Assembly (NCBI GenBank): GCA_000226015.1 | Contig: JH152792.1 | Span: forward strand, 31,960 to 92,150 | DNA length: 60,191 bases | DNA from: Mnemiopsis leidyi | Taxonomy: Eukaryota; Ctenophora; Tentaculata; Lobata; Bolinopsidae | Reading direction: 5' to 3' | Part shown: piece after piece, positions 1 through 13,800 of the stretch | Layout: every line of letters begins with the position of its first letter | Numbering within the stretch: the first letter of the stretch is position 1 | The notes under the pieces: generated by a model | The model's database searches: none | Seen by the model: only the letters and a program-made list of their open reading frames with translations | Told to the model about the DNA's origin: nothing | Program-made: the position numbers and the translations under genes

Positions 1-458
1 ATCAGTCGCCAGTCTTTTCGAGTTAACTATAACTGATAGTGTTTTAATACTTTCAACACTACTATTATACAAATAATTTGAGGCTCTAATGATGTAATTA
101 AACGAAGATTTCAAGCCTTAATTATCTGTGCGTTTCTCTTCTGACCACCAACATCATCTATAACTGATGTATCATACAAGAACGGGCAGGTTGATTGCAA
201 GATTTTAAAAACTAGAATATCTCATCTGATAGGCACAATGATCAAATTCTGAAAGTTTCATAAGAATATTGACCTACAGTTGAATTATGGACAGTTTAAA
301 TTTCTATGTAAGGAGGTATCCAAATTTTAAAACCGACTTTTGTAATATTAAATGCTCTTTTGATGCGATTAGAAATTATTTTTTCGCGGTTATAGCATCG
401 TACACATTTCAGTCTATCTGCCTCACAACTATTGCTTAAACTAAGCCTAACCCCCCAG

Positions 459-3211
459 AAAAGTGGAGCCCTGCACTGCAAATCAGAACTGTCCTGCTCA
501 GTATCCAAGCTCTTCTCAGCAAACCTAACCACGAGGACCCTCTCGCCAACGACGTGGCTGAACATTGGAAGAAAGATGAGATGGGTGCCATTGCAACAGG
601 TCGGTATTTTTAGATATTTCTCATTTTGTTGGTAACAATCGACCTCAATTCTTGCTTGAATTGGGGGGGGGGATTAACAAGTTTCTACAGAACGTCGAAA
701 TTTTCCTTATGGTCATGGTCAAACTTATTAGACAGTTAGACCTTGACATCCTGACTGTGACACCCCGGCTGCAGTCAAAAAATCTTTGTCAACCGAACCT
801 ACTTTCCCCACTAGCTTTTTATTTTCCAACTTTAAAATATGCATGTGGCTTTCAGAGCACTGTGAATTGTCGAATGTATAGTATGATCTATTTAAGGAAT
901 AAGCTATTTAGGTACTTTAACATTTAAAGGGATCCTAGAAAGGCATATTTAGAATGCGAATGATATAGGCCAAACGGCAAGTCTAATGTTGAAATAAATC
1001 CATTTATTGATCAATGCGGCGAATTATGCTACCTTCATTTGAATGGTCCAACTTACTTTTGCTACACACCATTCACATTTAAACAAAAAGTCATTGAAAT
1101 GACAACTTTATTAACATGTATTTCAACTAGAAAATGAAATGCGTCGCGAAAGTATTAGATTTTGTCACTTGTTTGCTTGGATCATTTATTTGCTTCTTTT
1201 TTCGTTATCGTTCAGAGTGTAAAAACGTGTATCGTGTTACAGATGTTAGAAAATTAGATGCTTCACATCATTGCTGTAAGGTGTGTGCAAAACATTCCGA
1301 TAACGGTTCAAAAGATTTTAACACTTGTGACTTATCGAAAATAATGACTACCTCAACCTTTGCATTGCGCTCCTCAATAAATCTAAAAACATAATAGTTT
1401 TAATTTCTATTTGACTATCAAATAAATGTGACTATTTCTGTTGAGTATTGAGTTGCTAAAACCCATGCTCCCCAATGCTTGTTTTGACCATCGATCAATT
1501 TCTTCAATTTCTTCTTCTGATTTTTTTATGATTAACTTGAGACCGAATTTTCATAGTTATTCAAGTGTTAGCAAAAGTGATCCAGGGACATCATGTCTCA
1601 GACATGTGTATACACTATACAAAACCATGGTATGCAGTGAAGTAATATTTTAAAAGTTGTTTTAAATTAGAACGGTAGTTGTAGTGAAGTAATATTTTAA
1701 AATTTATTTTAAATTAGAACGGTAGTTGTGGGGATGGGTCACAAATGCTTCTGATGTTTGACAGTAATTGACTAACGAGAAGCTTTGTCTGATATGACCA
1801 ATCAAAATCGAGAAACTTTACCTCGTGAAGTAATGAATTGGCGGCCTCCCCTGCTTAATATACAGTCCTATATCACTGCTTTATAGACACAATGGCTAAA
1901 TTCGATTTATTTTAAATCAAACCATTAAACACTTGTGTAGCATCAGAAGTAAAGAATGTCATTTTCGAAACAATTGCTGTAATCATAAAATTACAAATGT
2001 ACACGTGACAATGTGACCGCAATGTTATTTTATGGCCGTATGTATTGGCACAAACATCGATTTGCTATCACCAATAACGTTTCTTCAAACTAGTAAGCTG
2101 TTAATTTACGACATTCTATACTATTCATCCGCATTCAAATAGAATTCTATGTCAAAATAAACCCATAATCTACTGACAAGCATGACATTTGAGCAGCCAT
2201 TGCTCCATTGGTATAGCTATGCCCAAAATGAAACCTACGAAACTAGATTCATTATCATACAATTTTTTCTGCGATTTATCAAAGAATTCGTTAAGTATTA
2301 TAGTCCAATCTCTAGTGCAACCTTTACATTAACAACAATTTCCAAAGTACGGGCAACGCATGATCTCATGACGTCAACAATAATAAGTAAGTAACATCAG
2401 TATGGAAACTTAAAGTAAGGCAGTGAACAACACACCGTTGTGTAATGCGATTAGAAAGATTACATATCACGGCTACATGAGCATGGTAAATCGTGTTCCT
2501 ACACTCCCGTATGTAACTTGACACATCGCAGCTAATGGATTTTCAATTAACGTTAAAGGTTGACTTGTTCTGTTGAAATTCTGCTGTGGTCACTAGATTG
2601 TCGCATTTTTGTCGTGGTGCGACATAGTCATTGTTATATGCATCTAAATTAGCTGGAATACAATTAGTGGTGTTTCTTTAAAACCTGTAAAAAGCTGCGA
2701 CCCTTCCAAGGTGTGTAAAAATCTTTATTGTCTTGCAATGAACGTTTCTTAAGTATCCTGGAGATAAATTTAAAATATTTTACTTCGTAATGTTTGTTAT
2801 TCTTTCATTTTTGAGTTCCAAGTTCCAACTTAAAATGTAATCCCAAACTCCCTTATTTCATAGGGACAGAAATTGCCAAAAAACTGGCAGACAAGCTACT
2901 TATCAGTCTTGCGTCAAGCTCTTTTTTGTAGGATGTTTCGCGCACATATCACGCTAAATTTTATAATCGCGCGCGTATTAAATTCTAAAGATCTAGCTTT
3001 GCCTGGAAACTTCAGTTATGTGTTCGGAATAACCGTACGACCTTCATGTGCACCAGTACGTTACGAAGATCCACGAATTTGCTAGCTAGCTTAGCGCTGC
3101 GTAGCTCTCTACGGTCCCCTCACCTCTGTTGCAACATAACTGTAAATTTGCCTCTTTGTTAACCAAGACAACATTTCAGCTAAAGACTGGGTAAGGAAGT
3201 ACGCTCAATGA
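459..3211 (+). CDS. UBE2N: UBE2N/Ubc13-type ubiquitin-conjugating enzyme E2, last two coding exons (partial gene)
   Basis: The exon at 459-599 reads [20 protein letters not shown] and continues through [14 protein letters not shown], which closely matches UBE2N after its active-site segment. The exon begins with two bases of a split codon after a cag acceptor and ends with a single g before the donor gtcggt. The terminal exon at 3180-3211 follows acatttcag, completes the split codon to Ala and reads [10 protein letters not shown] then tga, matching the ARAWTRLYAMNNI end of human UBE2N but shorter. The intron between them is 2.58 kb. The family builds Lys63-linked ubiquitin chains together with a UEV partner in DNA-damage and immune signalling. 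The catalytic-cysteine exon and everything before it lie outside the window. The gene is convergent with ACSL. The paralogue UBE2NL is a primate-specific gene and unlikely here. Confidence 0.92.
1634..1729. repeat. tandem duplication, about 47 bp x 2, in UBE2N intron
   Basis: Two adjacent near-identical copies, each containing agtgaagtaatattttaaaa and ending near aacggtagttg. The copies differ at a few bases. The repeat lies inside the last UBE2N intron. No coding content is seen. Confidence 0.85.
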
Positions 3212-4886
3212 GTTAGATGAGGACTCCGCTATGCAGACATCGAGGAGAGTGGAGGAAGGGGTGGATCAGCTTCAAATAATGGACAGCCAAATTTGAAGCC
3301 AACGTTTAGTGTATCTTAGAATCTATTTTCTTTCATCTTTAGTTTGTTAATTCCAAACGTGCTCCCCGACAGGTGGATGTTACTGCAAGTACGGATCGCT
3401 CCGATTTTTGGCGGCTATTGAGTTTTTTAGCGGTGTTAATGATTTCTAAAACAAAATTGTTTTAGTGTACAAAATTTCACGTGTGATGATAGTCGTTAAA
3501 CCATGTATCTATTGTTTTAAATATAGTTATGGTGCGCTTAAATTTTACCGAAAAGCAAATTAAATAAGTTTCAGCCTTTCTCAGAGACACTTCTTCCAAC
3601 TTATGTTCATGATTTGCAAGAAGTAATTCCTTTGATATGTTGTGTTTATGTTATTTTATGCAACTCTTAATTGCTGTTTGGAGCAGTAATTTATATTGAC
3701 TAACAATAAAAGTAATCAGTATTTTCATTTCGTAGTCTAAAGTGCTGTCCCGCTTTATACTGACAAAAGCAATGTCATGTTAATATCTTCCGACTTTCTG
3801 CAATAACGGGTATATAAATTTAACTAAAAACTAGCTAATCGATAAACCATCTAGTTTCTCACTGAGTGTTGGCCTGTTTAACAGCCACCGGGGTAGCCGG
3901 GCCGGGGATCAATACTCAAGGATAGATGAAATGGTTGAATTACTGATACAGCAAACATGTTTGTCAGACGATGTTCTGGCGTGGGTAGATTTGGACCACG
4001 ATCAAATCTAAATTTTCTTGTGTGTAAACGTACGTGAAGTACGATAAAGCCGCGCAGCTAAAATCACGTTTTTGTCCATCGCGGACGCCAAAAAGTACAA
4101 TTCCAGTTCATGCCCGCGTTTATGTATACTTTTACTGTTAGTTACTGTTATAGGTCTGGGCCTTGCGGTTCATAAACACAACGGTATATGCATAGCGAGA
4201 TAAGTGGACAAGATAGGGACCAAAAATTTTGAATATCAATTTAATTATTGGGAAATCACAAATTACATTTCAAAACAAGAAATCAGCAGATACCAATAAT
4301 TCATTTGCATTCCTGACCAGTGGCAAAAATTCTGGTCCTATTATTTGGAAAGGTAAGAAATTGCATCATGAAAAACTCTTAAAACTCTTAATGCTGGCTA
4401 AATATCACATGCCAAGTACCGGCTAGTATTGAAAAGTAATTGTCGCCAGCCAATTAATTGATCTTCAAGGAGTTACATCTAAGCAACTACAACTCAGGAT
4501 ATAACAATTACTTTATCAACAAATCATCAAATCAATACAGTCAAATCTTTAATGTTTTAAGTTCCGTTTCCTAAATTCAGATTTGTGGAATTCCTATCGA
4601 AAAAGAGCTATCAGAGTACACCAAAGATTTGACGGAATCACTCATTCAATCCACCACATATATTAATCCAAAACTACAATAACTTACATGAACAAATCAA
4701 CTAACGCAAACTAGCTCAATATTGATGGCAACCTTGAATTTGCCGAACATGCTGAATTTCGTCAATCCTCCGGACAGAAACATAAAATCTCCGTCGTAGA
4801 ACTTTATAAAATATAAAACTTTTAGACAAGGCGAATTTAACAGGATAAAGAGAACGAGTCTTATCTCCTTAACTCCGACCAGATGT
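3212..4886. other. UBE2N 3'UTR and convergent intergenic spacer
   Basis: This stretch separates the stop codon of UBE2N from the stop codon of ACSL on the opposite strand. A canonical AATAAA on the + strand at 3705-3710, about 500 bases after the UBE2N stop, is the likely polyadenylation signal. The rest is AT-rich; the longest open frame (4229-4426 +) has no recognisable similarity and no splice context, and I treat it as noise. Confidence 0.6.
3705..3710 (+). promoter_or_regulatory. candidate polyadenylation signal AATAAA of UBE2N
   Basis: Canonical hexamer about 494 bases downstream of the UBE2N stop codon, with T-rich sequence following. It is the first clear AATAAA on this strand after the stop. 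Confidence 0.5.
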
Positions 4887-7800
4887 TTAGTCCAAAGTTT
4901 CGTACATTTTTTCGATGCTCTCTCGGTAGTGTTTGGCGATGTTGTGTCTCTTGAGTTTGAAGGTGGGCGTCATGAGATCGTTGTCCACGGAGAATGGTAT
5001 GCAGTCCAAGTAGAGCTTCTTAGCTAGCTCAAACGAGCGGAGTCCTCCGTCCCTCCCTAGCTTCGTTATCTGAAAATTTACGTTTTGTATTTTAACGCCA
5101 ATAATTAATTTAACATCATAAGTATATTTAGCTTCACTAGATAAAACTGTTCAAGGTTAATCCAACGTTTGTAAATTCGATAATAGTTGATTTTTCAAAC
5201 ATCACATTTAGCCTCAGCAACATCTGGTAAAGTAAAATCCTCGAGTATATTTGCACAACTGGAGATGATAAGAGCCAGACTTGCACTATCTGCAGTAATT
5301 TGGCCATTTGCGGATATGTATTTTCACATATCGTCCATTTCACATTATAAAAAGTCGTGGAGGAGAATATGCCACGATTTTTTTAAACATTTTTAAGCAA
5401 TGAGATCGATCAATTGACCAATAAGAAATTAGAAACGACCAATCATATTTACTATGATATCGGATAACACATTCATGTTGCAACGAAATTGCGATAATCC
5501 TTCAATAAAACCAATTCTTATAATGTCCAATATTAAAGAAAGTTACCATGTCAAGAATATCTTTTCTCAATTCCTTGTTTCTAACTAGCTCCTCCAGGGA
5601 CGTCTCAGTCAGACCTTTCTCTTTAGCCCACTTCTTGGCCTCTGTCTCGTCTGGAACAACTAGAGCTATCAGGTTGTTCTTTGTCGACTGTCCGTACACA
5701 CACACCTGCCGACAATATCTTTGTTGAGAAACCAGTGTAGAGTTTAAAGTTTAACGTAGTGTAAAGTTGTAAAGTTGTAAAAGTTGAAACATGGCCTTCT
5801 TTGAAACTTTTATAATATTTAGGACGATAAAAGTCGAAATGATAATAACGTCAGATTAAATGCGACTTTTACTTGTTGGAACAACAAAATGATCATCACG
5901 ACTTAAATCGTCCTATCTATTTATAAAAGTAAAGTTTAACGCAGTGTAACGTTTTTTAGTCTGCTGTAGTGCAAGATTTTTAAGTGAAAGTTAAACTGTT
6001 TGACAAAACATCTTTGAGTAAGAGGATATGCAGTTTGCTTTTGGAAAATACAAATTAGTTCTGCGGATATATGACATAATTACTAATTAGAATAATCCTT
6101 ATCTCAGTTGGGAATCTAGCGCCGTAGTTAACCTAACTAAGAAGAAGAAATTTTATTCTGATACATGTAATAACTCTATGGTATTCTGTAATGGGATACT
6201 GGTTACATAATCTAGATGAAATTCTGTAAAAAATAATAAAAAATTTATATATTAATCTAGACAAGATCATTAAATAAGGGAATAAAGGATTTATAGAAAA
6301 ACGGATATCATCCGAGATTAACTTAAACTAACTCAAGTTTATAGAACATATCCAGTAAAATCTTTTTCAAATGAAAAATAGCCATCATTTAACATCCGCT
6401 AACGTCTACAGACTATAAACGAAATCTAAAATACTTCTTTCTCCTAACGTTAACATCCTGAGCTGTCAAGCAGATATTCTTACCCGCAGTCTCTACCAGG
6501 AAAAACGACCCAACTGCACACAAAGCAGCCAACAAGGCCAAAATTCCAAAAGGTACTGCCTTGTGTGTCACAGGAGCCAAATTGTTGAAAATGTATGGGC
6601 CTGTAAACGATCCAAATCTAGCTAAACTGGAACAGGCACAAAAAACAATTCCTTGGTGAGAAGTTGGCGCGAGTTCCCCAGTCCACAAATAAACTCCAGA
6701 AAAACAGCCCGAAACGAACATAAAGCCTATAAGACAGAATATACTCTCCAAAGTCCACTGTCCCCCCAGTTCTACTTCGGGTATTGCCAGTAAGAAGGAG
6801 ATCATCGCCCCCGCAAAACCAGCAATGTGGGCTCGTCTTCTTCCAATTAGCTCTATCACGGATATGATGAAGATCATAGACAACAATTCACCAACTCCCG
6901 CCATTAAATATCCTAAGTAAATATTTGGAAATATTTGTTCCCATCCAAAGTTAAACCCGAAGAAAAACAGTCCAACACAAAACCAGAAAAACATTAAAAT
7001 CAGAGTTTCAAGGATCATTGTTGGATTATCCCTCAAGTCTTTGAGCTGCTGTTTCAAGGTTTGTTCGCGAAGTTTGCTAGAAACATTGAGGAGGTTTGCC
7101 AGTTTAATTCTGTCCAACTCTAAATCTGCTGTGGTAAGTGAGGCAAGAGATTTGAGGGACATTTTAGCGGAATCAAAGTCTTTCTTTACCAGATAATATC
7201 GTGGCGATTCGATACTGGCAAATACTGGGGAACTAGCGATAGCAATGATAAGGGACGTTCCAAGAAATTTAAAATTCCAATCTGGAATGAAGTAATTCAA
7301 TCCAACCGCTACAGGATGTCCAAGAGCCGCAAAGACACCAAACAAGCCAATAATGTAGTTTCTATACTCTTTTGGAGATAACTCTTGTGCTAGAATTATC
7401 ATTCCAGTTACAAGGAGAATGAATCCGATACCTTGAAAAAACCTGATGATCAAAAGATGAATGTACTGACGACATAGAGTTCCAGTAAATACTGCTACGC
7501 ATAAAACTATGTATCCTAGGATGGCAGTTTTCTTTCTTCCTATGTGATCAATGAGATAACCTCCAAAAATTAAACCAATCAGAGAACCGACGAAAAATAT
7601 CGATGAAAGAAGGGTTTTCTTTGATCGTCTGTCGCCGTCGTCGCAATACAAATCAAATTCAATTGAAAATGAAGTGTGGTTAAGATCCCATTCTATGTCA
7701 GAATTCTGGAGAAGACGCTTTTCAGTACCATTCACGATGCCAGTAATTTGACAGGGAAACATTTCAGTCAAGGAAGAATTCTTCAAAACCAAGTCTTTGC

Positions 7801-10800
7801 AAGTCTGAGTAACGCATCTCCAGGGGTTTTCAGGGGTGGGGTCAATTCCTGCGTACACAGTAATGTACAAGTGAGCCGGTACAGCCAGCCATAAGAAGTG
7901 CAGTGAGGTGAGCAGTAGGGCGTATCTCCAAGTTCGACCGTGGAATAGTTTATCGACAAGATCATCAATACTGAGACAGTCCTCGGTCTTGGTGATAAAT
8001 TCGCTTGTTTCTTTTGTCAGGACATCCAGTTCTAGTTCTTCATGATAACTTCCCATGGTTCGATATCAGCAGATGTCCTATAGCTCTAGAGAATAGAATC
8101 AATAGTAAGTTGGATAATGATCTAAGAACATTGTTAAAAAGAATATTACCATGCTTTAAAGAATCAATCATGATAACCACGCATGCAAAACGAAGTGTAG
8201 TCTAAAGGGAGGGCTAAATAGACCTCAGATTTCATTAACTTCTCTCATGTAGATGCTTTTGTATGAAACTCAAAGGGATATGCAAGTGACTGAAGATATG
8301 GGAACATTTAAGCCAATCTTCATGTAGCTCGAACGAAATACGAATTATACATTATGATTTAAACAGGGCCTTTTAGTTTTGGTGTCCCCTAAATGTCTGT
8401 TTCAACGGTAGCCACTAAGTAAGTCTATGAAAGAAGAGTACGGGGTTGCTCAAAAACTATCAAGAGATTTCAACCCTATAATTTGAATGTACTTTGAAAG
8501 TCCAGGAGAAATGTAGTCAAATTTAGACACTATTTTTAGGAGCTTAGGGCAACCTTGCGCTTAAACAACACTTAATTTAAATTTTGACGAAAACTAGTTT
8601 TAATGTTCCTTTACACATGCACATCATCCATACAACTAGCAGAAAATATCTAGCAGAAAAAGAGTTTACGGTTTCTTTAAAACGCTTGAACAGAAGTCTT
8701 CGTCAGAAAATATCTAGCAGAAAAAGAGTTTACGGTATTCTTTAAAACGCTTGAACAGAAGTCTTCGTCAAGAGTTAAAATCTACAGTCAGTAAGCAACG
8801 ATTGGGAACGGATGAGCTGTAAATGATTCCACATCCTAGATCCTTGCTGTGTATCTCCTTAATTCTAATCTCATTTACTCAGTCCTTCACAGTCATTTCA
8901 TGTAAATTTTCAAGATTTGAGCCCTCTGCAGTGATTCGTGGTTAGTCGTGTTACACAGCTGTGTAACTTGAACCCACGCATTGTTCATGACAACTTCTCA
9001 CAGTCTCAGTGTTCGTTCGACAATCAAGAGGTTGAGTGTTCACAATGGACAGTTCGATACGCTTAAAGCTTAAAGATAAAATATGTGTCCGGCGGAAATC
9101 ATATCAACGATCAGCAAGTTCCATGGTGAAGGAAGGAACATCTAAAACGAATTATGTCGACCAGGCAAGACTTGTAATAATTTGCGCACCGCTGAGAAGT
9201 TTTTTGGTGAAACCATGTATCAAATGTCGCCGGTCAAAAAGGGCTTTTGTATCGGCACTCGGCAGGTGTGTTACAACGTCCTACACAACATCGTATTTCT
9301 TACGCTATACATGATCTATTTTATAATAGGGGATTTAGACTACTCGATGTTATTATTCCCTGTAAACCAGCAACCTGAGACTTCGAACGTAATCGACAAA
9401 AGAAAGAAAAGAACTTAAGAACAAGGAGTAGGTCTACATAATACACATGATCATGATGGATGTAATTTTCTAATACATGTGGAGTGAGCAAGGCTAGCTT
9501 GAATGTTGAATGAATCGTGACTTTAAATGAACTTTATATTACATGATTCATAGTTAAGAACGTAAGAAGGTCTATCGCACATCAATTTTATAATTCGCGC
9601 TTTGCCATGTCATTTCAAGATTATTAAAAAAACAAGATTAGCCGCCACGGCATTTCTTGGTGGCACTCACAAAACATGTTCACAGTACCTGAGACACTAG
9701 AGGACACTATAGGACACAGTACCTGGGACACTAGAGGACACTAGAGGACACAGTACCTGGGACACTAGAGGACACTAGAGGACACAGTACCTGGGACACT
9801 AGAGGACACTAGAGGATACAGTACATGGGACACTACAGGACACTAGAGGACACAGTACCTGAGACACTAGAGGACACTATAGGACACAGTACCTGGGACA
9901 CTAGAGGACACTACAGGACACTGTACCTGGGACACTAGAGTACACTACAGGACACAGTACCTGGGACACTAGAGTACACTACAGGACACAGTACCTGGGA
10001 CACTATAGAGGACACTAGAGGACACAGTACGTGGGACACTAGAGGACACAGTACCTGGGACACTAGAGGACACTAGAGGACACAGTACCTGGGACACTAG
10101 AGGACACTAGAGGACACTAGAGGACACAGTACCTGGGACACTAGAGGACACCGCTCGTACAGCAGTTCTATCTTCTCTGGCGCCACGTACTCTCCTTGTG
10201 ACAGCTTGAAAATGTTCTTCTTCCTGTCGATTATCTTCAGTCCGCCGTCCTCCGATATCTGGCCGATGTCTCCGGTGTGCAGCCAGCCATCTTTGTCGAT
10301 TGTTTCAGCAGTCTTCTCGGGGTTTTTGAAGTAGTAGGAAAACACGTTAGATCCCTTTATACACAATTCACCTGGAGGTATTATACACATTATACCATGC
10401 GCTTGCTAAGTTATTTGTTGATAGCCTAAACTGTTTGATAAAAACATACATATATTTGTTGGAAAATTTGGCAATTAGCCTGGAGAAGCGCCAAGTCGTC
10501 CATTATGTTTGTTCTGTTTTAACTTATATGATATAGCCCTGATCAATCAGGGCTATATACAATTGAGATGCTATGAAACATTTTAATAGCAATTGTGAGT
10601 CAAACAATGACTTGGCTTCAACACAATAATCTATCAAGGTGCTAGGCTCGCCGCGGCAGTGAGGACGAGGCCCGACAGGCTAAAGTAAAAAGGGCCACTT
10701 GCACTGGAGGGCGCATAGGAGCCGAGAATTGTCGAAACACACGAGTCACAGTGCCCAAAGCTATATGGACGAGGACGGGCAAATCTAACGAGGCAACGTG

Positions 10801-13800
10801 CCCGTCTTGGCGCGGTGGCCGACGTCCCGCCCCAGAACATCGTGCCCCAGAGCACTTTAACCCAGAGATTTAGCCCCAGTGACGTCCTGATCTACAACAC
10901 ACAATTTCGTTAAGGTTAGGGTTTGGGTTAGGGTCGCTGGGGCCAAATATGTGAGAAAAAATATTGTGGGGCACGATTTTCTGGGGCAGGACGACGGGAA
11001 CCCTTGGCGCTAGCCAGAGCTACTACTAAACGTTTTTCAGAACTCAGCGAAAAATCGCGATTTTCGGCGGCCAAAATGCATAAAAGATTTGGAAGACTTT
11101 AGCTTGCAATAAAAACATCGCGTAAAAAATTAGAGCAATGAAACACAAAAAACGCAGCACTTCTGCATCAGTATAACCAAATCCTTGTCAAACATCGTGA
11201 CAGATACCTTGGTTGTTCTCCGTCAAGTAACCCATCTCGGGAACAGATTCAAGTTTCATGATGCTGCTCGCGACGACTCCTCCAATACAACTGCCTCTGT
11301 AGTCTCCTGGTATTGAGATTGCAGCACAGCCACAACACTCCGTCTGACCATATCCCTGGAGGAGGTTTCGTATCAGATGTTACATCGGCTGAGCTATGAA
11401 ATAGGTACCTAGGTACCTATATTATAGGTACTATATTCGGTTAAGGCATGGTCGCCGTAAATATCGCTGCGCGTGCATGTGGCTGAATTTTATTTAGTGG
11501 CAGCATGCCAGCAGTGGAAAGGCCCTGATTTTAGGAGTCACTGTCAGAAGTAGAAAGGCTCGAAGTAATTTCTATAGCCCATTGACTTGACAAGTTACAT
11601 GAAATAGTAATGATCCAATGATCTCTCTGCTGCAGAGAGCGTACATTTCATTAGTATATGTCAGTGGACCATCAAATTATCAAAATGCGTATTGGTACGC
11701 GAACAATTATTTCGAAATTGAATCGCAAAGTTGGTAAAATATCGCATGTCAAAATTTAAGCCCGAAACTTGGTAGTCGACGGCGTGACGTTAAAGTATTG
11801 AGTTATTAACGGGGATGGTGTCCTACTGCAGCAGCCATATATACTATATATATATATATATTTCTTAAATCATATCCAAACTCCACATCCACGTGTACGC
11901 ACTAATGTACTAGGAAAGCATTGTTGTTAAATACGTCAAAAATTGGCTCTTAATACGGCGTATGCGATTTTTTGAAATACTTACGAATACGTGAAGTTTT
12001 ACCGTGTCAAATTTTAACTTTTTTCGTTCTAAATGTCTGGGAAATCGAAATACGTAAAATTTCGGCGATAAATACGTTTGCGCATGCATACATTTACTTG
12101 CTACGCTACGTATCTAACAGCATTACAGGAAAGCGAACCTCCATTCCTGAACACGTACCTCTAGGACGACAGCACCCAGAGCTGCTCTGAAGAACTGAAG
12201 AACTTCGTGTTTGAAGGGAGCTGCTCCACAGGGGATCAGCCTGACTCGTCCTCCCAACATTTTCTGGATCTGATTGGGGGAGGCTTTGATACTCCGTAAG
12301 AAACAATCGAGATTTTTAACGTGACTAGCAGCTTTTCATCAAAATTCCATTGCTTGCTCGAAGCGCTGTTGTTTATGAATCGCATTGAAAGTTTTCGCAT
12401 GTTATATCTGCATTTTGCAGAGTAGAACTGGGGCACATATATGCCAGGATTTCTAGGAATTTTCAGAAACCTTTCCAAAAACGACATAATCCCAGAAGCT
12501 GTTGTTTCTGATGACGCCCGTCTCCACCTCCGCGGTTTTCGTGCCCAGGGCCCAATTAAACAGGTAGCTCTTTACAGCGCTTGCTTTCACCTGAAAAGTA
12601 AGGTGAAACATTCCATTTGCTTTCTATGCTATAGATCTACAGTATCGATATATGATCTCAAGGCAGGTTAGAGTAATCTTACAAGAGAGAAAATATAATT
12701 CTTAAGGAAAGCATCATATTTGTCTAAATTCCAATGAGCAAGCCGAAATGATGCGTAAATGTAACTGTAAGAGAGGCCCTATCTTACATTCGGTTTAACT
12801 CAGTCAATCAGGCGCGATATTTATAAGCTATTAGCTAGAAGTAAAACCTAAATTAAAATGATCAAACTGCGAAGGACAGTATAACCTACCTCCGACAATA
12901 TTTTGTCATATATTCGGTTGATGATTCGTGGAACAACGGCGAAAACAGTTGGCTGCAGCTCAACCATGTCTTTACTAAGCTTCCTGACGTCCCCTTGCCA
13001 GAACCCAATACGAGCTCCCGCTCTCAGCATGCAGTACTAACAAAGAGTGATATTAGGACACGTGCTATCCTGCATACTTTCTAAAACAAATTCTTAATTC
13101 ATACAATTCTAATGGAACAAATAAAGGACAGATAGTTATCGGTACGGATAAAAGTTTGTCACACTTTATTTTGTTCTACTTTCTTATTTCTTCTATTGAG
13201 AAAAGAAACTTTTATATCAGTAATCAATCATGGAGTAATGAACTCAACAGTATTTTTAGACTTACACAACTAGCACAATCTTTGGTTGATAAACAATTAT
13301 TCGGGCCGACAAGAAATGATGATAGTGGATCCAAACTTTTTTACGGGTGATGACTGAGAAATTGAAAATACAATTTCATGATTCCAACATTTATTGATCT
13401 TTTATCTTAAATGAAACGGCCATAAAGTCATCTGAAAGTATATGGCAAATAAGGCACCCCTGAATAATGAGCATATGCACATCTTGACACGATTTTTCAG
13501 TGACAACGAATTGGTATGAAGTGGTATAAATTATTTCAGTTTTTTAACAATAGGTACTGCCTTCTATTAAGGCCTCGTGCTCCCCTATAAGACAGCAAAA
13601 ATGTTTCCAGCTTCTACATTCCCGTTACTCGGGTAGTCTATTAAAGTATTTCCACTGCAATCAGTGAAAATGAACTGCTACTTCTTATCAAAGGTGTGAC
13701 TTGTGAGGCGATGCTCGTACAACAAATTTACAGTTTGTACATGAAAGTTTTGAACGGTTCATAAAGATGACGTCATAGAAAATTTGTAAAATGAGACAAA

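Noticed and set aside
432-635. + strand ATG-initiated frame overlapping the UBE2N exon
   Set aside because: It is a shifted frame; the frame beginning with the codon at 461 gives an unmistakable UBE2N match.
9036-9418. Two overlapping + strand frames in the ACSL intron
   Set aside because: No recognisable domain, no splice context, and the two frames disagree; likely chance or decayed repeat.
10900-10935. Telomere-like ggttaggg words
   Set aside because: Only two or three degenerate copies inside a palindromic element; not an interstitial telomere array.
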